From positions 1 to 8,841 of the forward strand of contig CAMLLA010000158.1 in the NCBI GenBank assembly GCA_946480525.1: a stretch of DNA of 8,841 nucleotides, read 5' to 3'. This DNA comes from an uncultured Asticcacaulis sp. (lineage in GTDB: Bacteria; Pseudomonadota; Alphaproteobacteria; Caulobacterales; Caulobacteraceae). Numbering within the stretch: the stretch's first letter is position 1; every line of letters starts with the position of its first letter. The translations under genes and the position numbers were made by a program. Below are positions 1 to 6,541 of this stretch, one piece after another. The notes beneath the pieces were generated by a model, which worked only from the letters and a program-made list of their open reading frames with translations, had not been told where the DNA came from and ran no database searches.

Positions 1-159
1 TTGCGAAATGGCCAGAGCCATCAGGGCGAAACCGATGACGCCACGCACCGCCCGGAACTGATGAAACCAGGCGCCCGTTTTCAGCTTGCCCAGGCGTACC
101 TGGCGCCCGAACCAGACCAGCCCCAGGAACAGCACGACCGCCCCGACAATCCAGATCAC
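1..159 (-). CDS. Small membrane protein, N-terminal part only (runs off the left edge)
   Basis: The frame opens at a GTG (157-159) and stays open for 53 codons to the window edge. The GTG overlaps the mipZ stop codon in a GTGA arrangement (4-bp overlap), which suggests translational coupling; a GAGG lies about 9 bases upstream, inside the end of mipZ. The peptide has two hydrophobic stretches, residues 4-17 (IVGAVVLFLGLVWF) and 41-51 (VIGFALMALAI), separated by a basic, Trp/Phe-containing linker. That fits a protein with two closely spaced inner-membrane segments. No catalytic motif is visible in this part. A membrane-anchored J-domain protein is one possibility, because such proteins often begin with short hydrophobic segments, but the diagnostic HPD motif would lie outside the window. 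The reading is supported by the lack of stops and the tight junction; the function is unknown. Confidence 0.55.
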   Translation of the reverse strand, partial: MIWIVGAVVLFLGLVWFGRQVRLGKLKTGAWFHQFRAVRGVIGFALMALAISQ

Positions 160-977
160 GCCACTGCCTCGTCGGCGGGGTGTTCAAGTCCCAGGGACTG
201 CATAAGCGCCAGCAGTTCCTGGCGCGCCGCCACGTGGCTCATGGTCAGGGCGACGGGCTTTACCTCGGCCGACAGGTCAGTGACCGTCAGACCGAACGGA
301 AAAAGTTCGCGGTAGATGACCCGGTCGCGCAGGCCCGGCAGGACGCTGAAACCGACGCGACGGCTCAGGGCGTGGATCTTTTCATCGACCCGCCGGCGAT
401 TGCGTGCCTCGGTCGCGGCCAGGCGGTTACGCAGCACAATCCAGTCGATCGATTTGCCGTCCCACACCGCGCGTTGCTTGCGCGAATTCCAGACGGTTTC
501 GGCGTAAATGGACGGGCGGCGGATATCGAGCGTAACCGGGTCGACTTCGCCCAGCAGATCGAAGTCGATGAAGCTGTCATTCATCGGCGTGATAATCAGG
601 TGCGCGGCGGCATGGGCCCGCCGCGACAGGACATGGTCGCCGCCCGGTGTATCGATCAGGACAAAATCAGCATCCAGCGCCTCGTTCAGGGCGCGATCAA
701 AGGCCCGCCGGGCCTCGGCTTCGGGGGCCTCCAGCAGTTTCGCGGGTTTGTCGGCGAGGTACGGCTCCACCGCGTGAGGCAAGGCCTTCTCGTTGGCGGC
801 CGCCCACTGAAGGCGATTGGAAAAGAAGCGCGCCAGCGAACGCTGCCGCAGGTCGAGGTCGATAAAGGCCACGCGCCGCCCCTGATGCAGCAGGTGAACG
901 GCCACGTGCATGGCGACGGTGGATTTGCCGGCCCCGCCCTTCTCATTGCCGAAAACCAGGATACGCGCGTTGGACAT
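156..977 (-). CDS. mipZ: MipZ, ParA-type division plane positioning ATPase
   Basis: This 273-residue ParA/MinD-family ATPase forms bipolar gradients with ParB and keeps FtsZ from polymerising near the poles. Visible motifs: a deviant Walker A box GNEKGGAGKST (residues 10-20; signature Lys13, Lys18), the switch region IDLDLRQRS (39-47, Asp42) and the Walker B-like LIDTPGGD. The stretch NDSFIDFDLLG and the C-terminal GLRDRVIYRELFPFGLT match what I remember of Caulobacter crescentus MipZ almost residue for residue, and the length fits too. An upstream in-frame start would add 11 residues. I prefer the internal ATG (975-977) because GGGAG lies about 6 bases before it and the N-terminus then matches Caulobacter MipZ. 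The gene diverges from map and overlaps the next minus-strand gene by 4 bp. A GANTC site lies 27 bp upstream of the start. Confidence 0.95.
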   Translation of the reverse strand: MSNARILVFGNEKGGAGKSTVAMHVAVHLLHQGRRVAFIDLDLRQRSLARFFSNRLQWAAANEKALPHAVEPYLADKPAKLLEAPEAEARRAFDRALNEALDADFVLIDTPGGDHVLSRRAHAAAHLIITPMNDSFIDFDLLGEVDPVTLDIRRPSIYAETVWNSRKQRAVWDGKSIDWIVLRNRLAATEARNRRRVDEKIHALSRRVGFSVLPGLRDRVIYRELFPFGLTVTDLSAEVKPVALTMSHVAARQELLALMQSLGLEHPADEAVA

Positions 978-994
978 TCCGAACTCCCGCCCCG

Positions 995-1008
995 AGCATA
1001 CACGACTC
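995..1008 (-). promoter_or_regulatory. Candidate mipZ promoter with a GANTC (CcrM) site
   Basis: On the minus strand a TATGCT hexamer (1000 to 995) could be a -10 element. A GANTC site (GACTC/GAGTC, 1004-1008) sits 3 bp upstream of it, inside the would-be spacer. The -35 position (about 1018-1023, TAGCAT) is poor. In Caulobacter crescentus, CcrM methylation is known to activate ftsZ and mipZ, and GcrA acts at methylated GANTC sites near or between -10 and weak -35 elements, so the arrangement is what that model predicts. The site itself is seen in the sequence; its role is inference. Confidence 0.4.
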
Positions 1009-1129
1009 ACGGGGCAGATGCTAATTAAGCCCTGATGGGACCTTCCGCCAGATGCACCCGTCGCATTCAGGTGGGTAAGTCTAACCGCAAACCTTCGTGA
1101 CGCCCCTAGCGCTGGCGGGGCCTGCGGGT

Positions 1130-1135
1130 TATATT
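1130..1135 (+). promoter_or_regulatory. Candidate -10 element for map (possibly leaderless)
   Basis: A TATATT hexamer stands out in a GC-rich stretch, ending 7 bases before the map ATG (1143). If it is a -10 box, transcription would begin at or next to the start codon, giving a leaderless mRNA. No Shine-Dalgarno-like purine run precedes the ATG, which agrees with this. No convincing -35 element is seen. Confidence 0.35.
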
Positions 1136-1142
1136 GTCACAC

Positions 1143-1955
1143 ATGACCACAGATTCCGATTTCCTCGTCCGCACCGACTCTATCCGCATCCACACGGAGG
1201 AGGATTTCGAAGGCATGCGCAAGGCCGGCCGTGTCGCCGCCGGCTGTCTCGACATGCTGATCCCGCACGTCGTGCCGGGCGTCCGCACATCCCATCTCGA
1301 CGACCTGGCGCGTGAGTACATCTACGACCACGGTGGCCTGCCCGCGTGCCTGTACTATAAAGGCTATATGCATACGGTCTGCATCTCGCCGAACCATATC
1401 GTCTGCCACGGCATTCCGTCGGACAAGAGCCTGCGTGAGGGCGATATCGTCAATATCGATGTCACGGCCATTGTCGACGGCTGGCATGGCGACACGTCGC
1501 GCATGTACGAAGTCGGCCAGGTAGCGCCGAAGGCGCGGCGCCTTGTCGACATCACCTATGAGGCCATGCGCCTGGGTCTTGAGCAGATCAAGCCCGGTAA
1601 CACCTTCGGCGACATCGCCCACGCCATCCAGAAGTACGCCGAGGCAAACCGCTGTTCGGTCGTTCGGGACTTTTGCGGTCATGGCCTGGGACGCGTTTTT
1701 CACGACACGCCGAACGTCCTGCATTTCGGCAAGCCCGGCACCGGACCACGTCTGGAAAAGGGCATGTTCTTCACGGTCGAGCCGATGATCAACCTCGGCA
1801 AACCTGACGTTAAGGTGCTGAACGACGGCTGGACGGCTGTGACCCGCGACAAGAGCCTGACGGCGCAATGCGAGCACAGTTGCGGCGTGACCGACACGGG
1901 CATCGAGATCTTCACAGCCTCGCCGATCGACCAGTTCCGTCCTAAGCAGGGCTAA
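1143..1955 (+). CDS. map: Methionine aminopeptidase type I
   Basis: This 270-residue cytosolic metalloprotease removes the initiator methionine from new proteins. The pita-bread fold metal ligands can all be placed: Asp106 (VNIDVTA), Asp117 (WHGDTSR), His180 (CGHGLGRVFHDTP), Glu213 (FTVEPMIN) and Glu244 (QCEHSCGV). The substrate-side His of CHGIPS (residue 89) is also present. Length and motif order are normal for bacterial type I enzymes without an N-terminal zinc finger. I chose the ATG at 1143. A TTG nine bases upstream would add three residues but has no better ribosome binding site. There is no Shine-Dalgarno sequence, so the gene may be read from a leaderless transcript. radC begins 16 bp after the stop, so the two are probably co-transcribed. 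The opposite-strand neighbour is mipZ. Confidence 0.96.
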   Translation: MTTDSDFLVRTDSIRIHTEEDFEGMRKAGRVAAGCLDMLIPHVVPGVRTSHLDDLAREYIYDHGGLPACLYYKGYMHTVCISPNHIVCHGIPSDKSLREGDIVNIDVTAIVDGWHGDTSRMYEVGQVAPKARRLVDITYEAMRLGLEQIKPGNTFGDIAHAIQKYAEANRCSVVRDFCGHGLGRVFHDTPNVLHFGKPGTGPRLEKGMFFTVEPMINLGKPDVKVLNDGWTAVTRDKSLTAQCEHSCGVTDTGIEIFTASPIDQFRPKQG

Positions 1956-1971
1956 CGCCGTCTTGCGGGGG

Positions 1972-2718
1972 ATGGACGATCAGACGGGCCTTTTCGACGC
2001 CAGGGCTGCGGAACCGATAGCCCCCGACCACGGTGGCCACCGCCAGCGCCTGCGTGATCGCGCCCGCAAGGGGGGCGTATCGGCCCTTCCCGAATACGAA
2101 TTGCTCGAACTGTTCCTGTTCCGCTCGATCCCCCAGCGCGACGTCAAGCCGCTGGCCAAGGCGCTGCTTGCCCGGTTCGGATCGCTGTCCGCCGCCCTGT
2201 CCGCGCCACTCGAAGACATGCTCCAGGTTTCGGCGCTGGACAATAAGGGGCGCGCGCTCAAGGTCACGGCCGACATTGCGCTGGACCTGGGCCTGATGTT
2301 CGAAGCGACACGACGTCTGGTCGCCGAACCGCTGAAGCGCACGACCGTCATCGCCTCATGGTCGGCGCTGGTCTCCTATCTCAGGGTCACACTGGCCCAC
2401 GAACCCCGCGAACAGTTCCGCGTCCTGTTCCTCGACAAAAAGAACCAGTTGATCAGCGACGAGGTCATGGGGGTCGGCACGGTCGATCACGCGCCGGCCT
2501 ATCCGCGTGAGATCATGCGCCGGGCATTGGAACTGTCGGCCAGCAATATCATCCTGGTGCACAACCACCCATCGGGCGACCCCCAACCCAGTCAAGGTGA
2601 TATCGAGATGACGAAGCTTATCGTCACGGCCGGGCAACCGTTGAAAATCACGGTTCACGATCACCTCATCGTTGGCCGTGAAGGCGTCGCCAGCCTCAAG
2701 CAGATTGGGGCGATGTAG
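1972..2718 (+). CDS. radC: RadC/UPF0758 family JAB-domain protein
   Basis: This 248-residue protein has the usual RadC layout. An N-terminal helix-hairpin-helix-like region (about 38-118, including YELLELFLFRSIPQRD) is followed by a C-terminal JAB/MPN metalloprotease-like domain (about 122-248). The JAMM zinc ligands are present: Glu164 (ISDEVMG), then His197 and His199 (HNHPSGD) and Asp210, with Ser207 three residues before it. The family was once linked to DNA repair, but its role is not settled, and a plain call as a JAMM-domain protein is safest. The start is uncertain. The ATG at 1972 directly abuts a run of five Gs, too close for normal spacing, while the TTG at 1963 has a GCAGGG about 11 bases upstream within the end of map. 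Either start fits coupling to map. A hairpin begins just after the stop. Confidence 0.92.
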   Translation: MDDQTGLFDARAAEPIAPDHGGHRQRLRDRARKGGVSALPEYELLELFLFRSIPQRDVKPLAKALLARFGSLSAALSAPLEDMLQVSALDNKGRALKVTADIALDLGLMFEATRRLVAEPLKRTTVIASWSALVSYLRVTLAHEPREQFRVLFLDKKNQLISDEVMGVGTVDHAPAYPREIMRRALELSASNIILVHNHPSGDPQPSQGDIEMTKLIVTAGQPLKITVHDHLIVGREGVASLKQIGAM

Positions 2719-2720
2719 TC

Positions 2721-2751
2721 TTTCCTCCCGTCGCCTGACGACGGGAGGAGA
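2721..2751 (+). terminator. Stem-loop directly after radC
   Basis: Arms CCTCCCGTCG (2724-2733) and CGACGGGAGG (2739-2748) pair perfectly around a 5-base loop, and flanking bases extend the stem by up to three more pairs. The stem starts 2 bases after the radC stop. No T-run follows it on either strand, so it is either a weak intrinsic terminator or an RNA-stabilising 3' hairpin. Confidence 0.45.
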
Positions 2752-2767
2752 CAACGTCTCATCGTTC

Positions 2768-2809
2768 TAGATCGGAATGATTTTAGATGGAAGCAATCAT
2801 TCCGATCTA
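2768..2809. repeat. Perfect 15-bp inverted repeat in the spacer between convergent genes
   Basis: Arms TAGATCGGAATGATT (2768-2782) and AATCATTCCGATCTA (2795-2809) are exact reverse complements around a 12-base loop. The flanks are AT-rich compared with the rest of the window. No T-run follows on the plus strand. It could be a bidirectional terminator, a dispersed repeat or a protein-binding palindrome. Confidence 0.6.
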
Positions 2810-2824
2810 AGATATTGTTTTGTC

Positions 2825-2868
2825 GCGATATTTAAGGCGAAAACCGCTTACACTTTTCGCCATATCGC
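2825..2868 (-). terminator. Two-part hairpin after the Dabb gene
   Basis: Read on the minus strand, an outer 7-bp stem (GCGATAT with ATATCGC, 2862-2868 with 2825-2831) leads directly into an inner 8-bp stem (GGCGAAAA with TTTTCGCC, 2836-2843 with 2854-2861). The loop is 10 bases and a TTAA bulge lies on one side. It begins 1 bp after the Dabb gene stop. The inner stem followed by an AT-rich TTAAATAT resembles an intrinsic terminator for that gene. Confidence 0.5.
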
Positions 2869-2869
2869 T

Positions 2870-3157
2870 CTAATAAACGAAGTCGATTTCCATGAAATCC
2901 GCGACTTCCGGCACCCATCTGCCCTGCACGAAGGCGACGTGGTCGGGGTGTTCGTTATAGGCCTGATAGGTGTCGTTCGAGGCAAACTCCATCGAGACGC
3001 CATGGGTGAAGTCGTTCTTGCGGCTGATCTGCGGCATGACCTGAAGGTTCAGCACGCCCGGAATAACGGCCAGCTTCGCCAGTGCCTTGAGGAAATCGGC
3101 TTCTTCGGGCGAGCCGCTGGCGTGCTTAAGGCGAAACGGTACGATATGCCGGATCAT
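2870..3157 (-). CDS. Dabb family (stress-responsive A/B barrel) small protein
   Basis: This 95-residue protein matches the Dabb domain (dimeric alpha+beta barrel) over its whole length. It opens MIRHIVPFRLK, the typical first strand with the family's conserved His, and has the late motif YNEHPDHVAFV followed by a hydrophobic strand ending MEIDFVY. The upstream in-frame extension is rejected because GAGAGG lies 6 bases before the ATG at 3155-3157. Family members are small cytosolic homodimers. Some bind or cyclise polyketide-like or phenolic ligands, but most bacterial ones have no known reaction, so no substrate is assigned. It follows the ABM-type gene by 49 bp on the same strand, and both proteins are predicted to share the ferredoxin-like dimeric barrel fold. 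A two-part hairpin begins at its stop. Confidence 0.8.
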   Translation of the reverse strand: MIRHIVPFRLKHASGSPEEADFLKALAKLAVIPGVLNLQVMPQISRKNDFTHGVSMEFASNDTYQAYNEHPDHVAFVQGRWVPEVADFMEIDFVY

Positions 3158-3206
3158 GGAGAACCTCTCTGGTATTGGTCTTCGGGAAAGACGATAAAAG
3201 CCGGTG

Positions 3207-3497
3207 CTACAGTCCGTAGCCGCCAACGGGTTCCGTGACCGTATGCTGGCCGAAACCGGCAATCAAGGGCATTGCCGACTTGATTGTTGCCGCCACTGCA
3301 GGAAGGCTGAGCGACGCCTTATGGCTGTCGGCGTTGTCCCAGACCTCGGTCACCCAGAGGGTATCCGCATCCTCGGGATCCTTGGCCACGACATAGATTT
3401 TACAGCCCGGCATATCGCCGACGCTGGCCGTCATCAACGCGATAAGCGCGTCGCGCTTTCCTGGGTGAGCCTTGAAGCTGCCGATCAGTCCGTACAT
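3207..3497 (-). CDS. ABM-domain (quinol monooxygenase-like) small protein
   Basis: This 96-residue protein has the compact antibiotic biosynthesis monooxygenase (ABM) pattern. Its N-terminal strand MYGLIGSFKAHPGKRDAL is followed by a helix, then a CKIYVVAKD strand, the LWVTEVWDN strand typical of the family (W-x-x-x-E-x-W-like), and a helix beginning SHKASLSLPAV. Relatives include YgiN-type quinol monooxygenases and heme-degrading enzymes. The specific ligand cannot be told here, and the heme-binding Asn of IsdG types is not obvious. The start at 3495-3497 is set by a strong GGAGG about 5 bases upstream; an ATG four codons earlier would bury that site in the coding region. The downstream Dabb gene is probably co-transcribed. 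It is separated by 62 bp from the end of the upstream minus-strand repeat-protein gene. Confidence 0.8.
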   Translation of the reverse strand: MYGLIGSFKAHPGKRDALIALMTASVGDMPGCKIYVVAKDPEDADTLWVTEVWDNADSHKASLSLPAVAATIKSAMPLIAGFGQHTVTEPVGGYGL

Positions 3498-3524
3498 TCG
3501 TGCCTCCATAGTGGGTCGCAAGGC

Positions 3525-3530
3525 AATATA
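3525..3530 (-). promoter_or_regulatory. Possible -10 element for the ABM-Dabb pair
   Basis: A TATATT hexamer on the minus strand lies about 28 bases before the ABM start codon, in the 62-bp gap after the repeat-protein gene. It is identical to the hexamer before map. No good -35 element is visible, so this is only a candidate. Confidence 0.25.
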
Positions 3531-3559
3531 CCGAGCGATCCACCCGAACGCGTCAGCAA

Positions 3560-4867
3560 TCAATCACGAATAATCGGATCGATGCCCAGGGCCTGGACCG
3601 ACTCGATCGACACCTGCCCCTGCGGCAGGTCGTTGTCGGCCTGGAACTTCTGCACGGCGGCGACCGTCTGAGGCCCCAGATTGCCGTCGATGCTGCCGGG
3701 ATTGTACCCCTTTGCCGCCAGCGCCCTCTGCACCTTCATAATCAGCTTCGGCGAAGCATTGCGGTCGCAGATTACCTGACGCCATACGCCTTCCGCCCGG
3801 CCTGTGACACGCGTCTTCTCGACATCTTTGTAGACGGCCGGCACGGTATAGGTCTTGACCTGCTCCTCGGCGACCAGCTCCTTGACCCGCTGCTTTTCGT
3901 AGACCGCCGGAATGGTATATTCCTCGACACGTTCAGGCCGCTCGACCACCTGGCGCTTCACCTGGCGGGTGACGGCTGGGATTTCGATGCGGCGGACGCG
4001 TTCCGGCTCGACCATCACCTTGCGCTTTTCAGTACGATATTCGGCGGGAATATCCTTGAGGCACCACACTGACGGCGGGTTGCCCTTGTCCAGGTAGCGT
4101 CGGCCTTCTTCATCGGTTTCGACACGGACCGGCTCCTTGCCCGGCCAGGCGAGATAACCGTCCTCACGGTAACGCACAGGACGATGATCGCCAGGCGTCA
4201 CCAGCGGGGCGTCAAGGGCCTCACCCTCGGTCTTCACCCATTCCTGGCGGGCGGGAGATACCATGACCTGTTCGACGCGGACCTCATAGCGCGCGGGAAT
4301 CACTTCTTCACGGAAGCCGGCTTCACGAACGACTTCGGTTTCCATGCGCGTGGTGACCACTGCCGGAATAACCCGGCGCTCAACGCGCTCAGGCTTTACC
4401 ATGACCTCTTTTTCGACCGTGCGGTATTGCGCCGGCAGTGTGCGTTTTTCAACGCGCTCCGGCGTGACTATGACGCGATCGACGTAGATCTCGGTCTGCG
4501 GCGCCAGCAACAGACGCGCATAGCACTCACCCGGCCGGGCGTTGCGGCGGATGTCTTCCGGCAGTTCCTTCCACGCCGGGTCCTTGTCGTCGCAGGCAAT
4601 GATCTTGCCGTCGACGTCGCGCTTGACGGATGGCAGGGGAGTATCGCGCGGATCGACCGGCGCAGCCGAGCTGGTGCCCGTCGCCAGCACCTTGCCGGTC
4701 TGTTTCGCGGTCTCTTTCGAATCCTTTTTGAAGGTCTCGCTGACGACCGGCTTCACGGTCGATTTTACCGGCTTCGCAAATGCGTCACCAGATACGGCAA
4801 GTCCCGCCAGCGCAATGACGGTCAGCAATGCCGCCCCCGACTTCAGTTCGTGACGCAGCAACGACAT
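3560..4867 (-). CDS. Secreted peptidoglycan-binding protein with 23-residue repeats
   Basis: The protein has 435 residues. The N-terminus is a clear Sec signal peptide (hydrophobic core at about 12-26, likely cleavage after AFA31), followed by a low-complexity Lys/Thr/Ser/Val linker to about residue 75. Two blocks of a repeat of the form xxPERVExxxIPAVYxxV follow. Their conserved Pro lies at 145, 168 and 191, and again at 274, 297, 320 and 343, an exact spacing of 23 within each block. A non-repeat insert (about 212-268, rich in Gly, Asp and Arg) separates them. The C-terminus (about 372-428; GYNPGSIDGNLGPQTVAAV) is a PG_binding_1 domain. Four Cys in the mature protein (92, 115, 269, 367) could form disulfides. 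Similar repeats occur in OmpA-like envelope proteins. It probably acts in the periplasm on the cell wall; no enzyme domain is seen. The ATG at 4865-4867 is chosen because it begins the signal peptide cleanly; a TTG (4909) and a GTG (4873) are upstream alternatives. No good Shine-Dalgarno sequence is present. Confidence 0.82.
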   Translation of the reverse strand: MSLLRHELKSGAALLTVIALAGLAVSGDAFAKPVKSTVKPVVSETFKKDSKETAKQTGKVLATGTSSAAPVDPRDTPLPSVKRDVDGKIIACDDKDPAWKELPEDIRRNARPGECYARLLLAPQTEIYVDRVIVTPERVEKRTLPAQYRTVEKEVMVKPERVERRVIPAVVTTRMETEVVREAGFREEVIPARYEVRVEQVMVSPARQEWVKTEGEALDAPLVTPGDHRPVRYREDGYLAWPGKEPVRVETDEEGRRYLDKGNPPSVWCLKDIPAEYRTEKRKVMVEPERVRRIEIPAVTRQVKRQVVERPERVEEYTIPAVYEKQRVKELVAEEQVKTYTVPAVYKDVEKTRVTGRAEGVWRQVICDRNASPKLIMKVQRALAAKGYNPGSIDGNLGPQTVAAVQKFQADNDLPQGQVSIESVQALGIDPIIRD

Positions 4868-5050
4868 GGACACAGTAACAACCCCAGTATGACAAAACCG
4901 AATGGTCAAATTTTAACGCTTTTTAAAGGCTGCCGCCAACCCCTCTCGCTCAGGACGGGTAAATTAAAAGCGTTTTCCCGCTTGACTTCCACCGCCACAT
5001 TCCCAATCAAGCGCCCGGATTTGTAATTTATTCCGTTAAGGTTCTCGCCC
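4868..5050. promoter_or_regulatory. Divergent regulatory region between the repeat-protein gene and purB
   Basis: This 183-bp gap must hold the promoters of both flanking genes. It has an AT-rich block (4909-4930) and a 9-bp inverted pair, AACGCTTTT (4915-4923) and AAAAGCGTT (4966-4974). On the plus strand TTGACT (4982-4987) could be a -35 element for purB, but the matching -10 position (AATCAA) is weak. TAAGG (5037-5041), 9 bases before the purB ATG, is a likely ribosome binding site. TTAA-N6-TTAA (4913-4926) resembles, but misses by one base, the CtrA spacing. Confidence 0.4.
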
Positions 5051-6352
<1,302 letters not shown>

Positions 6353-6364
6353 GTAAGTAAGAAG

Positions 6365-6520
6365 CCCCACCACCACGCCGTTTCACGACGCGGTCCCCCT
6401 CCCCAGCCTCGCCGGCAGGCAAGCTACGCGACAGGGAGGAGTGATCATGCTCTTTCTCCCCTCTCTGTGCCGAAGGCATAGGGAGGGGGACCGACGCGCC
6501 CTTGCGCGTTGGTGGTGGGG
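6365..6520. repeat. Composite palindromic element (REP/MITE-like)
   Basis: The 156-bp element is framed by inverted ends: CCCCACCACCA (6365-6375) pairs with TGGTGGTGGGG (6510-6520). A second perfect inverted pair lies inside: CGGTCCCCCTCCC (6391-6403) with GGGAGGGGGACCG (6481-6493). The segments between the outer and inner boxes (6376-6390 and 6494-6509) differ, and each can form a small hairpin. The centre holds further short palindromes, such as TGCCGAAGGCA (6467-6477), and alternative C-rich/G-rich partners. No coding frame of note is present. The design matches interspersed palindromic repeats common in alphaproteobacterial intergenic regions. It fills nearly all of the purB-oxygenase gap and ends 21 bp before the next start codon. 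Confidence 0.65.
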
Positions 6521-6541
6521 CCCCTTCCCAACGGTAGAACC

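Noticed and set aside
180..1028. Long plus-strand reading frame opposite mipZ
   Set aside because: It lies wholly antisense to a confidently identified gene. Long antisense frames are expected in GC-rich coding DNA, and the peptide has no recognisable motif.
1137..1877. Long minus-strand reading frame opposite map
   Set aside because: It is antisense to a confident map gene, with no family resemblance and no ribosome binding site of note.
3204..3671. Plus-strand frame across the ABM gene and the end of the repeat-protein gene
   Set aside because: The minus-strand genes here have clear family matches and Shine-Dalgarno sites, and the plus-strand peptide resembles nothing.
4913..4926. CtrA-type binding site TTAA-N-TTAA upstream of the repeat-protein gene
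   Set aside because: The spacing is 6, not the consensus 7, and the region is AT-rich, so a chance match is likely.
4184..5026. Plus-strand frame opposite the secreted repeat protein
   Set aside because: It mirrors the repeat gene and runs into the intergenic region; the Arg/His-rich composition is typical of a shadow frame.
6509..6541. Upstream ATG that would extend the oxygenase by 11 residues
   Set aside because: The ATG lies inside the palindromic repeat element, and the added residues (MVVGPLPNGRT) simply translate its end.
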